Source: Actinomycetes bacterium
GTDB lineage: Bacteria > Actinomycetota > Actinomycetes > Actinomycetales > Microbacteriaceae
Reading direction: 5' to 3'
NCBI GenBank assembly: GCA_029779645.1
Contig: JAKPAC010000041.1
Span: 115,995 to 179,994 of the forward strand
Length of the DNA: 64,000 bases
Each line of letters starts with the position of its first letter. Position 1 is the stretch's first letter. Under the pieces are notes generated by a model. That model had not been told where the DNA came from. It made no database searches and saw nothing but the letters and a program-made list of their open reading frames with translations. Shown here in pieces: positions 1-9,082 of this stretch. Position numbers and translations under genes: made by a program.

Positions 1-1599
1 CTGGCGGTGCTCGTGCTCGGCGGCACGCTGGCGCTCGCGCCCCTCATGAAGACGAACTTCCTCGGCGACTCGGGGCAGAACACGTTCACGATGACGCAGA
101 GCCTTGGGCCCGCGGCCAGCCTCGAGAGCGAGGATGCTGCGGCCACGCAGGTGGAGGAGCTCCTCCTGCAGATCGACGGCATCGAGACGGTGCAGGTGTC
201 GATCGGCTCGTCGGGCTCGGCGCTTCGCGACGCCTTCAGCGGCGGGGGCGGCGGGGTGACGTACTCGGTCACCACGGCGGCCGGCGCCGACCAGCTCGCG
301 CTGCGCGACGAGGTCACCGCCCAGGTGGCGAAGCTGGGCGATGTGGGCGAGATCTCCATCGGCGGCGCGGGCGGCGGCTTCGGCTCGAGCGACATCGAGA
401 TCGACATCTCGGCCCCCGACCGGGCCACCCTCGAGGAGGCGACCCAGGCGGTCGTCGACACCATGAGCGACAGGTCGGGCATCGGCCAGGTCACCAGCAA
501 CCTCAGCAACGCGCTGCCCTACATCGGGGTCGTGGTCGATCGCGACGCGGCCGCTCGCCTCGGCCTCAGCGAGGTCGCCGTCGGCGCCCTCGTCTCAAGC
601 TCGATGCAGCCCCAGCGCGTCGGCACCGTCGAGATCGACTCGCGCTCGCTCACGATCTATCTCGCCGCGAGCCAGTCGCCGGCGACGCTCGACGAGCTGC
701 GCCAGCTGACGATCCCGAGCGCGCTGGGCCCGATCCCCCTCGAGCAGGTCGCCACCGTCGCCGAGACCGTCGGCCCGACCTCGGTGACCACCGAGCGGGG
801 CGTGCGCACCTCCACCGTCACCGTGACGCCCTCGACTGACGACCTCAGCGCGGCCTCCACCGCAGTGCGCACGGCCCTCGACACCGTGGAGCTGCCGGCG
901 GGCGCGAAGGCGGCCGTGGGCGGCGTCGTCTCGCAGCAGAACGAGGCGTTCGCGCAGCTCGGACTCGCTCTGCTCGCGGCGATCCTCATCGTCTACATCG
1001 TCATGGTCGCGACGTTCAAGTCGCTGCGCCAGCCGCTGCTGCTGCTCATCTCGGTGCCGTTCGCGGCGACCGGCGCCATCCTGCTGCAGATCGTCTCGGG
1101 CGTGCCGCTGGGCGTCGCCTCGCTCATCGGCGTGCTGATGCTCATCGGCATCGTCGTGACGAACGCGATCGTGCTCGTCGACCTGGTCAACCAGTACCGC
1201 GAGCACGGGCTCAAGGCGCACGATGCCGTCGAGGCTGGCGCCGCGAGGCGTCTGCGCCCGATCCTGATGACCGCGCTCGCCACGATCTTCGCGCTCCTGC
1301 CGATGGCGCTCGGCATCACCGGGCATGGCGGCTTCATCTCGCAGCCGCTCGCGATCGTCGTGATCGGCGGCCTCGTCTCTTCCACGGTGCTGACCCTGAT
1401 CGTGCTGCCGACGCTCTACAACCTCGTGGAGGGCGCGCGCGAGCGCCGGGTCGACCGGCGCCGGGCGAAGGCGGCGGCGGCGGGCGAGGGCGACGAGGGC
1501 ATGGATGCGGCGGCCGACGCTCCGGACGGCGACGGCTCGGCGCCCGGCGACGCCGCGCCGCGCAGCCGCCGCGACCTGCGAGCGCAGACCGAGGGCTGA
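1..1599 (+). CDS. RND/MMPL-type efflux transporter (AcrB-like), C-terminal part; 5' truncated by window edge
   Basis: Frame is open to base 1; translation has RND porter-domain segments and C-terminal TM helices (FAQLGLALLAAILIVYIVMVATF...GVLMLIGIVVTNAIVLVDLVNQYRE...RPILMTALATIFALLPMALG), typical of AcrB/HAE1 proteins. Confidence 0.9.
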   Translation: MAVLVLGGTLALAPLMKTNFLGDSGQNTFTMTQSLGPAASLESEDAAATQVEELLLQIDGIETVQVSIGSSGSALRDAFSGGGGGVTYSVTTAAGADQLALRDEVTAQVAKLGDVGEISIGGAGGGFGSSDIEIDISAPDRATLEEATQAVVDTMSDRSGIGQVTSNLSNALPYIGVVVDRDAAARLGLSEVAVGALVSSSMQPQRVGTVEIDSRSLTIYLAASQSPATLDELRQLTIPSALGPIPLEQVATVAETVGPTSVTTERGVRTSTVTVTPSTDDLSAASTAVRTALDTVELPAGAKAAVGGVVSQQNEAFAQLGLALLAAILIVYIVMVATFKSLRQPLLLLISVPFAATGAILLQIVSGVPLGVASLIGVLMLIGIVVTNAIVLVDLVNQYREHGLKAHDAVEAGAARRLRPILMTALATIFALLPMALGITGHGGFISQPLAIVVIGGLVSSTVLTLIVLPTLYNLVEGARERRVDRRRAKAAAAGEGDEGMDAAADAPDGDGSAPGDAAPRSRRDLRAQTEG

Positions 1600-1658
1600 G
1601 CCGCACGCCGCGGCGAGGGCCGCGGCGCGACTCTCAGCTTCGAGCCGGCCGCATCCGC

Positions 1659-1664
1659 TACACT
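1659..1664 (+). promoter_or_regulatory. Putative -10 element (TACACT) for the DEAD-box helicase gene, implying a ~200-nt 5' UTR
   Basis: TACACT fits actinobacterial TAnnnT; no strong -35 seen. Confidence 0.35.
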
Positions 1665-1866
1665 CGTGGGGTCGGCTCTGGGCACCGCGCGTCGCGCGCG
1701 GATGGGTTTGTGAGTCCAAGGGGCCGATGGTGGGCGCGAATCCGCGCCGACGACCATCAGATTGAATGGCCCCCGGCCGACGACAGTCCGGGTTGCTCCG
1801 CGCCGCGCTCGCGGCGCCCTGTGGAGCGCTGTTCTCGCACGAAGAGAAACCCAGAAGGACACAGTC

Positions 1867-4221
1867 ATGCCCAAGCACAAGAAGCCTGCCGGCGCGAGCC
1901 GAGGCAAGAACTTCGAGCCGCGCTACGGCGAGAAGAAGACGTCGTTCCACGAGCGCACCGGCCGCGGACGCGCGGGCGAGACCCGCGGCTCGAAGCCGGG
2001 CAGCCGCAGCGCCGGCCACCGCGGCTACCGCCCCGAGGGCGACGAGGGCTCGGCGCCCAAGGCGCGCTGGACGAACGAGCAGCGCGCCGGCCGCGACGAG
2101 TCGCGCACCCGCAGCGGCCGCGGCTCGCAGCCGTCGTACGGCGAGCGCGGCGCATACGGCGACCGCCCCGCACGCGGCTCCTACGCTGACCGTCCCGCAC
2201 GCGGCTCGTACGGCGATCGCCCGGCACGCGGGTCGCACAGTGACCGTCCCGAGCGCGGCTCGTACGGCGACCGCCAGACCCGTGGATCGTATGGCGATCG
2301 CCCGGTCCGCGGCGCCTCCGGCGACCGCCCCACGTACGGCGACCGGCCCACGTACGACCACCGCCCCGCGCGCGGTGGTCGTCCCGACGTCAACGGCGAT
2401 CGCCCGACGCGTTCGTTCGACGGCGAGCGGGGCTCGCGCCACGGCGGCGACCGCCCGTCGTACGGGGGCGATCGCGCTGAGCGCTCCTCGTACGGCGAGC
2501 GTCGCTCCTTCGACCGGGACGGCTCGCGCGGCGAGCGTCCCTCGTACGGCGAGCGTCCCGCCTACGGCGAGCGAGGCGCACGCGGTGGCCGCCCCGACTT
2601 CGCGGGCGACCGCGGTCAGCGCGGCGCACACGACGGCGGCCGCAACGACCGCCCCCGCTACAGCAGCGACCGCCTGGCGCGCGCATACGACGGCGAGCGC
2701 TCCGGCCGCCCCGCACGCTCGTTCGACGGCGACCGCCGCGAGCGCGGCTCGTACGAGCGCCCTGGCTTCGGCGAGCGCTCCTCGTACGGCGAGCGCGCCT
2801 CGCGCGGCGGCCGCCCCGACTTCAACCCCGAGCGCCCCGAGCGTCGCGAGCGGCCCCGCTTCGAGCGCGCCGAGCGACCCGACCGCGACCGCCGGCCCGC
2901 GGCATCCCGCAGCGACTGGAACGCGAAGCCCGAGCGCTCGGCGAAGCACGACGAGCACGTCGACGTCGTGCACGAGCGGCTGCAGGCGCAGGCGATCCAG
3001 GCGGTGGAGCTCGAGGGCGTGAGCTTCGGCGACCTCGGCCTCGGCGGCAACATCGTGAACACGCTCGCCGAGCTCGGCGCGCCGACCCCGTTCCCGATCC
3101 AGGCCGCGACGATCCCCGAGATCCTCGGCGGTCGCGACGTGCTCGGCCGCGGCCGCACCGGCTCGGGCAAGACGATCGCCTTCGGCGCGCCGCTGGTCGA
3201 GACCATCCTGCGCTCGCAGGCCGGCCAGCGCCGTGAGTTCGGCCGCAGCCCGCGCGCGCTCATCCTCGCCCCCACCCGCGAGCTCGCGCTGCAGATCGAC
3301 CGCACCGTGCAGCCGATCGCCCGCAGCGTCGGCCTGTTCACCACGCAGATCTACGGCGGCGTGCCGCAGGCGCGCCAGGTGGGCGCGCTGCGCAAGGGCG
3401 TCGACATCATCATCGGCACCCCCGGCCGCATCGAGGACCTGATCGAGCAGGGCAAGCTCGACCTGAGCGAGGTGCGCGTCGCGGTGCTCGACGAGGCCGA
3501 CCACATGTGCGAGCTCGGCTTCCTCGAGCCCGTGCAGCGCATCCTCCGCAAGACCGCGGAGGGCTCGCAGAAGCTGCTGTTCTCGGCGACCCTCGACCGC
3601 GAGGTCTCTGCGCTGGTCGACGAGTTCCTCGTCGAGCCCGCCGTCTACGAGGTCGCCGGCGAAGACCAGGCCTCGAGCACCATCGACCACCAGGTGCTCG
3701 TGATCGAGCACCGCTCCAAGGACGAGGTGCTCGAGCAGCTCGTCGACCGCGAGGGCAAGACGCTCGTGTTCGCCCGCACCCGCGCCTACGCGGAGCGTCT
3801 GGCCGAGCAGTTCGACGAGGCGGGCATCCCCTCGGTCTCGCTGCACGGCGACCTCAACCAGGCCCGCCGCACACGCAACCTGCAGCGCATGACCTCCGGC
3901 AAGGTCCGCGTGCTGGTGGCGACGGATGTCGCAGCCCGCGGCATCCACGTCGACGACATCGATCTCGTGATCCAGGCCGACGCGCCCGACGAGTACAAGA
4001 CGTACCTGCACCGCGCCGGCCGCACCGGCCGCGCCGGCGCCGAGGGACGCGTGGTCACGCTGATCACGCGCCAGCGCCGCCGCCGCATGAGCGAGATGCT
4101 CGAGCGTGCTGAGATCACGGCGCCGTTCACCGACGCCGGGCCCGGCGACGAGGTGCTCGAGGAGCTCTCGGGCCGGGTCGCGACGGTGGCCGAGCTGACC
4201 ACCGCCTCGCGCGACGCCTAG
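1867..4221 (+). CDS. DEAD/DEAH-box ATP-dependent RNA helicase with long N-terminal RG/SYGDRP-rich low-complexity region
   Basis: Helicase motifs GRTGSGKT, PTRELALQ, DEAD (VLDEADHM), SAT, HRAGRTGRAG; start chosen at ATG 1867 (MPKHKKPAG) rather than ORF start 1762. Confidence 0.95.
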   Translation: MPKHKKPAGASRGKNFEPRYGEKKTSFHERTGRGRAGETRGSKPGSRSAGHRGYRPEGDEGSAPKARWTNEQRAGRDESRTRSGRGSQPSYGERGAYGDRPARGSYADRPARGSYGDRPARGSHSDRPERGSYGDRQTRGSYGDRPVRGASGDRPTYGDRPTYDHRPARGGRPDVNGDRPTRSFDGERGSRHGGDRPSYGGDRAERSSYGERRSFDRDGSRGERPSYGERPAYGERGARGGRPDFAGDRGQRGAHDGGRNDRPRYSSDRLARAYDGERSGRPARSFDGDRRERGSYERPGFGERSSYGERASRGGRPDFNPERPERRERPRFERAERPDRDRRPAASRSDWNAKPERSAKHDEHVDVVHERLQAQAIQAVELEGVSFGDLGLGGNIVNTLAELGAPTPFPIQAATIPEILGGRDVLGRGRTGSGKTIAFGAPLVETILRSQAGQRREFGRSPRALILAPTRELALQIDRTVQPIARSVGLFTTQIYGGVPQARQVGALRKGVDIIIGTPGRIEDLIEQGKLDLSEVRVAVLDEADHMCELGFLEPVQRILRKTAEGSQKLLFSATLDREVSALVDEFLVEPAVYEVAGEDQASSTIDHQVLVIEHRSKDEVLEQLVDREGKTLVFARTRAYAERLAEQFDEAGIPSVSLHGDLNQARRTRNLQRMTSGKVRVLVATDVAARGIHVDDIDLVIQADAPDEYKTYLHRAGRTGRAGAEGRVVTLITRQRRRRMSEMLERAEITAPFTDAGPGDEVLEELSGRVATVAELTTASRDA
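2125..2890 (+). repeat. In-gene imperfect tandem repeats encoding (G)SYGDRPARG-type units
   Basis: Repeated CGCGGCTCGTACGGCGACCGCCC-like units visible in DNA and protein. Confidence 0.85.
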
Positions 4222-4230
4222 CCTCGCCTG

Positions 4231-4264
4231 ACGATGCCCCCGCTCTTCGGAGCGGGGGCATCGT
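4231..4264 (+). terminator. Perfect 15-bp stem with TTCG tetraloop hairpin after DEAD-box helicase gene
   Basis: ACGATGCCCCCGCTC-TTCG-GAGCGGGGGCATCGT; no T-tract follows. Confidence 0.75.
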
Positions 4265-4403
4265 GGTTCGCGGGGTGGACCGTTGCGCGCATCGCCGAAC
4301 CCGAACCTCGGAGGCCTTGCGACGCGGTGTCATGCCCTGCCTAGACTGGGCGTGCATGGGCGGCAATGGGGCCGGTTCGCATGCCGAGCGAGGGAGCATC
4401 ACC

Positions 4404-5567
4404 ATGGATCGCATTCTGTATGGCGAGGATCACGAAGCGTTCCGCGAGGTCGTCAAGGCCTTCGCGAGGAAGTACGTCACGACCGAGCGGCGAGAGGCGT
4501 GGGATGCCGCGGGCGAGATCGACCGCGAGACCATGCTGGCGGCGGGGGAGTCGGGGCTGATCGGCCTCTCGGTGCCGGAGGAGTTCGGCGGCGCCGGCAT
4601 GCTGCACGACTTCCGCTACCGCGCGATCGTCAACGAGGAGATCATCGGCGCGGGCTCCGGCTCGCTCGCGAGCGCGTTCGGCATCCAGGACGACCTCGCG
4701 GTGCCGTACCTCGTGCACTTCGGCACCGACGAGCAGAAGGCGAGGTGGCTGCCCGGGATGGCCACGGGCGAGATCATCGGCGCCCTCGCGATGACCGAGC
4801 CGGGCGCGGGCAGCGACCTGCGCGGCGCGACCACGACGGCCAAGAAGGTCGAGGGCGGCTATCTCGTCAACGGCGCCAAGACGTTCATCTCGAGCGGCAA
4901 GACCGCCGACGTGATCGTCACCTTCGTGAAGACGGGCGAGGGCAATCGTCCCGACGCGTTCAGCCTCATCCTCGTCGAGAACGGCATGCCGGGCTTCGAG
5001 CACGGCAAGACGCTCAGCAAGATGGGATTCCACGGGCATGACACGGCCGAGCTGTCGTTCGCCGATGTCTTCGTGCCAGACGCCAACCTGCTCGGCGCGG
5101 CCGAGGGGCACGGCTTCGTGCAGCTGATGAAGAACCTGCCCCTCGAGCGCCTCACGATCGGCGTGGCCGCGGCATCGGCCGCGCAGGCCGCGTTCGGCTG
5201 GACGCTCGCCTACGTCAAAGACCGTGAGGCGTTCGGCGAGCGCGTCGCCGACTTCCAGAACACCCGATTCCGCCTCGCCGACATCGCGGTGACGGTCGAC
5301 GTGATCTGGGCCTACATCGACCGCGCGATCGCGCTGTACGGCGAAGGCGCGCTCACGGCGGAGGAGGCGGCGAAGGTGAAGTTCTGGACCACCGAGCGCG
5401 AGTGGGAGGTGCTCGACACCTGCGTCCAGCTGCACGGCGGCTACGGGTACATCACCGAGTACCCGATCGCGCGGGCATTCCTCGACGCGCGCGTGCACCG
5501 CATCTACGGCGGCACGAACGAGATCATGCGCGAGATCGTGGGGCGCCAGCTCGCGGGTCGCCGCTAG
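4404..5567 (+). CDS. Acyl-CoA dehydrogenase
   Basis: MTEPGAGSDL, SGKTADVIVTFVKT, LHGGYGYITEYP, RIYGGTNEIMREIVGR motifs. Confidence 0.95.
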   Translation: MDRILYGEDHEAFREVVKAFARKYVTTERREAWDAAGEIDRETMLAAGESGLIGLSVPEEFGGAGMLHDFRYRAIVNEEIIGAGSGSLASAFGIQDDLAVPYLVHFGTDEQKARWLPGMATGEIIGALAMTEPGAGSDLRGATTTAKKVEGGYLVNGAKTFISSGKTADVIVTFVKTGEGNRPDAFSLILVENGMPGFEHGKTLSKMGFHGHDTAELSFADVFVPDANLLGAAEGHGFVQLMKNLPLERLTIGVAAASAAQAAFGWTLAYVKDREAFGERVADFQNTRFRLADIAVTVDVIWAYIDRAIALYGEGALTAEEAAKVKFWTTEREWEVLDTCVQLHGGYGYITEYPIARAFLDARVHRIYGGTNEIMREIVGRQLAGRR

Positions 5568-5652
5568 CCGCCGGGTGCGGCAGGCCCCGGCGCGGCGGGG
5601 CGTCGGGTCCCGCCGACGAGAACGCCGACGAGAACGGCGATGAGAACGCTGC

Positions 5653-6513
5653 CTAGAACGGCGACCAGAACCAGAACACCAGCGCGGTGAGCGCCCAGAA
5701 GCCGATCATGAACACCCAGTCTCGCGCCCGGAACGGCACCAGGTGGCGCTCGGTGCGCGTGGGGTAGGCGCCGAACGCCCGGGAGTCCATCGCGAGGGCG
5801 ACGTGCTCGGCGTGCCGAATCGCGCTCGCCAGCAGCGGCACGATCGTGCCGGTGGTGCGGCGCAGCCAGGCGATCGGGCCGCGCCCGCCGCCGAGCCCGC
5901 GCACGCGGTGCGCGGCGCGGATCACCTCGAGCTCGTAGCCGAAGCGGGGCACGAAGCGGTAGGCGGCCAGCGCCGTGTAGCCGATGCGGTAGGGCACCTT
6001 GAGCTGCTGCACCAGGGCCCGCACGAGGTCGGGCCCCGTGGTCGTGAGTCCGCCGATCAGGGCGAGGGAGAACACGGCGCCGAGGCGCAGCGCGGTCGCC
6101 GCGCCGACGAGCAGGGCGCCGGCGTAGAAGGTCCAGTCGCCGATGCGCAGCAGCGGGACCGACTGGTCGACGCTGCCGGTGTCGGCCCAGAGGGCGAAGC
6201 TGAGGGTGATGATGCCCATCGCCACCGGCGCGCCGACGAGGAGCACCAGCAGCATCGTGCGGCTCAGGCGCGCGCCGATGAGCAGGAGCGCGTACGCGAT
6301 CACGATCAGCGTGATCGGCGTCGCCAGGTCGCGCGCGAAGATCACCAGGAGCATGGCCGGGATCGGCCCGGCGATCTTCGCGAGGGGGTTGAGGTGGCCG
6401 AGTAGTCCGCGCGTCCCGCGCGCGGCATAGGGGTCGAAGCGGCGCGGCGTGCGGGCGGCGACGTCGACGGCCGAGGGGGCCACCGCGCCCAGCTCGCCGC
6501 TCACGGCGCTCAC
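5653..6513 (-). CDS. ECF transporter transmembrane component (EcfT/CbiQ family, YkoC-like)
   Basis: CbiQ-like TM protein; overlaps the ECF ATPase gene by 4 nt (ATGA). Confidence 0.85.
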   Translation of the reverse strand: MSAVSGELGAVAPSAVDVAARTPRRFDPYAARGTRGLLGHLNPLAKIAGPIPAMLLVIFARDLATPITLIVIAYALLLIGARLSRTMLLVLLVGAPVAMGIITLSFALWADTGSVDQSVPLLRIGDWTFYAGALLVGAATALRLGAVFSLALIGGLTTTGPDLVRALVQQLKVPYRIGYTALAAYRFVPRFGYELEVIRAAHRVRGLGGGRGPIAWLRRTTGTIVPLLASAIRHAEHVALAMDSRAFGAYPTRTERHLVPFRARDWVFMIGFWALTALVFWFWSPF

Positions 6514-8270
6514 GCCGCGGTCCCCGGCAGCTCGGAGAGCCGCACGAGGCCGCGCAGCTCGGGGTGGCCCTGCGTGCCGCGAAGCGCGGTCACGAGCGGC
6601 GGCACCTGCAGTCCCACCTGGGTGATCCAGTCCGGGTCGGCGAAGATCTCGGCGGTCGGGGCGTGGGCGAGCAGGCGCCCGCCGCGCATCACGGCCGTGC
6701 GGGTGGCGTACTCGGCGACGAGCTGCATGTCGTGGGTCACGACGATCACCGTGGTGCCCGCGGCGTTGAGCTCCTTCAGCAGGCCGAGCAGCTCGTCCGC
6801 GCGGGCGCGGTCCTGCCCGAACGTGGGCTCGTCGAGCGCGAGCACGGGCGCGCCTGCGATGAGCGCGGTGCCCACCGAGAGTCGCCGCTTCTCGCCGCCC
6901 GAGAGCAGGAAGGGGTGGGTGTCGGCCTTGTCGGCGAGGCCGAATCGATCGAGCATGTCGCCGACGCGCTGCTCGATCTCGTCGCGGTGCACGCGGCCTA
7001 CGCGCAGCCCGTGCGCGAGCTCGTCGAACACGGTGCCGGTGATGAACTGGTGCTCGGGGTTCTGGAAGACGAAGCCGATCTGGGCGGCGAGGGCGCGCAC
7101 ATCCGAGCGCGCCGGGTCGAGGGTGCCGACCCGGATCCTGCCCTTCGGCGGCGGGATCACGCCGGCGATCGCCTGCACCAGCGTGGTCTTGCCGGCGCCG
7201 TTCTCGCCGACGACCGCGAGGAACTCGCCGGCGTGCACCTCGAGGTCGATCTCGGCGAGCACCGGGGTTCGCCCGCGCTGCAGGCTCAGCCCGCGCACCT
7301 CGATGAGGGGGGTGGATGCCGCAGCCGCCGCGTCATCCTCACGCGCCGGCATCCAGCCGGTCAGCGCGGCCGGGGCCGGCGCTGCGTCGAGGGCGTACCG
7401 CAGCTCGGCGGCCGTGAGCGGAAGCGGCTCGAGCGCGTATCCGGCGGTGCGCAGGCGCAGGGCCGCGAGCGTCGCGGTGGGAAGCCAGACGCCCATGGCG
7501 ACGAGCTCCTCGGCGTGCGCGCGCAGCACCGTCTCGACGGGACCGTCGAACGCGAGCCGGCCCGCGCGGTCGATCACGACGACGCGGTCGACGAGCGCGA
7601 TCGCCGCGTCGAGGTTGTGCTCGATGAGCACGATCGAATGGTCACCGGCCGCGACGAGCTCCGACAGCGCCTCGTAGACGTCGTCGATGCCCTGCGGGTC
7701 GAGGTTGGCGGTGGGCTCGTCGAGCACGAGGATGGGGGCGCCGATCGCGAGCGCGCACGCGATGGCGAGGCGCTGCCTCCCTCCGCCTGAGAGGGTGTCG
7801 GGGTTTGCCGCGCGATGCTCCCACAGGCCGACGCGGCGCAGGCCGGCCTCGGCGCGGGCGAGCACCTCCTCCACCGGCATCCGCAGGTTCTCGGGGCCGA
7901 AGGCCACCTCGTCGAGCACCGTGCCGGTGACGATCTGCGAGTCGGGGTCTTGGAAGACCATCGAGACGTGGGTGCTCAGCTCGGCGACGGTGGTGTCGGC
8001 GGTGTCGAGGCCGGCGACGGTGACGGTGCCGGCCAGCTCGGCCGGAAGCGCGTGGGGGATGAGTCCGTTCAGCGAGAGCGCCAGCGTCGACTTGCCCGAG
8101 CCGCTGGGGCCGAGCAGCAGCACGACCTCGCCGCGGCGCACGTCGAAGGTGATCGCCTCGGGCGTTGCGCGGGTCGCGCCCTCGTGGGTGATCCCGACCT
8201 GCTGCACGCGAAGCGTCGCCGCGACATCGCCGTCATTGGCGGGCTGTCGGAGGGCAGACTCAATTGTCAC
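6510..8270 (-). CDS. ECF transporter dual ATPase (two fused ABC domains, YkoD-like)
   Basis: Two Walker A (GPSGSGKST, GENGAGKTT) and two signature motifs (LSGGGRQR, LSGGEKRR); GTG start at 8270 preferred over ORF start 8348. Confidence 0.9.
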   Translation of the reverse strand: MTIESALRQPANDGDVAATLRVQQVGITHEGATRATPEAITFDVRRGEVVLLLGPSGSGKSTLALSLNGLIPHALPAELAGTVTVAGLDTADTTVAELSTHVSMVFQDPDSQIVTGTVLDEVAFGPENLRMPVEEVLARAEAGLRRVGLWEHRAANPDTLSGGGRQRLAIACALAIGAPILVLDEPTANLDPQGIDDVYEALSELVAAGDHSIVLIEHNLDAAIALVDRVVVIDRAGRLAFDGPVETVLRAHAEELVAMGVWLPTATLAALRLRTAGYALEPLPLTAAELRYALDAAPAPAALTGWMPAREDDAAAAASTPLIEVRGLSLQRGRTPVLAEIDLEVHAGEFLAVVGENGAGKTTLVQAIAGVIPPPKGRIRVGTLDPARSDVRALAAQIGFVFQNPEHQFITGTVFDELAHGLRVGRVHRDEIEQRVGDMLDRFGLADKADTHPFLLSGGEKRRLSVGTALIAGAPVLALDEPTFGQDRARADELLGLLKELNAAGTTVIVVTHDMQLVAEYATRTAVMRGGRLLAHAPTAEIFADPDWITQVGLQVPPLVTALRGTQGHPELRGLVRLSELPGTAA

Positions 8271-8284
8271 GGGCGTCTTCTCGC

Positions 8285-8303
8285 AAAGGATAGGGTTACC
8301 TAA
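8285..8303 (-). promoter_or_regulatory. Putative DtxR/IdeR-type iron box upstream of ECF ATPase gene
   Basis: TTAGGTAACCCTATCCTTT matches ~14/19 of the consensus half-site arrangement TTAGGTaAGgCTAACCTAA by hand alignment; a second weaker overlapping match lies at 8301-8319. Confidence 0.4.
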
Positions 8304-8429
8304 ACTTAGCCGAGCCTTGTCGGTGTTGCAAAGGTGTGTCGGCGGCATCCGCGCACCCGAACGGTGCGGGTTTTCGGGGCACGGCCCGCTGCGTCGCCGC
8401 GCTCGAGGGCCGGCGCCGCCCGCCCGGGG

Positions 8430-8990
8430 CTAGCGGCCGCGCGTCGTGCCGCCCGAGACGCCCGCCCGCGTGAGCGCCGCCGCCACACCGCGCCCGATCA
8501 GCGTGAAGCCGAGCGGCGAGATGAAGAACAGCGAGAGGTAGATGATCTGCGTGGCGAGGGCGAAGCGCTCGGCGTCGAAGGTCGTCCACACGAGCAGGCC
8601 GAAGGCGAGCCCGCCGACCACCGGGGGGATGTAGTAGAGCCAGGTGTCCCAGCGGCGGTAGCGGAAGATCACGAAGACGAGCTCCTGCAGGATGCCGATC
8701 AGCAGCGCGGTGCCGAGGAACGCGGCCGCGAGGTGCGGCGCGAACGCGAGACCGACGAGCGCCGAGAGCATGTTGGTGATCAGCGCGACCAGGGGCATCC
8801 GCAGCAGCGACTGCGCGATCACACCGGGCAGGAAGTACACGCCGATCATCGCGCCGTACAGCAGCGGCACGGTCGCCGAGATCAGGAAGCTCGCGTAGGC
8901 GAGCCCCGCCGACACGAGCCCTGCTGCGACGCCGATGGCGGCGCAGGTGAGCAGTACGCGGGTCGAGAGCAGGGATGATTTACGGGCCAC
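8430..8990 (-). CDS. ECF transporter S component, YkoE-like
   Basis: Small multi-TM protein directly upstream of dual ATPase and EcfT; residue pattern resembles YkoE family. Confidence 0.75.
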   Translation of the reverse strand: MARKSSLLSTRVLLTCAAIGVAAGLVSAGLAYASFLISATVPLLYGAMIGVYFLPGVIAQSLLRMPLVALITNMLSALVGLAFAPHLAAAFLGTALLIGILQELVFVIFRYRRWDTWLYYIPPVVGGLAFGLLVWTTFDAERFALATQIIYLSLFFISPLGFTLIGRGVAAALTRAGVSGGTTRGR

Positions 8991-9082
8991 GGTGTCAGCG
9001 TACCGCTCGGGCGCGAGCGCGCCGAAAAGATTGCCGCCGGGGTGGATGCCGCCGCCCGGCGCGGTGCGCGTCGAGCCCGCCG

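Noticed and set aside
595-4011. 1138-aa minus-strand ORF across RND and DEAD-box genes
   Set aside because: Antisense to two confidently assigned genes; low-complexity Ala/Arg/Val composition typical of high-GC shadow ORFs.
5605-5665. Repeated GACGAGAAC units at the end of the acyl-CoA dehydrogenase gene
   Set aside because: Only 2-3 imperfect copies, partly overlapping the ykoC-like 3' end; too short to call a repeat element.
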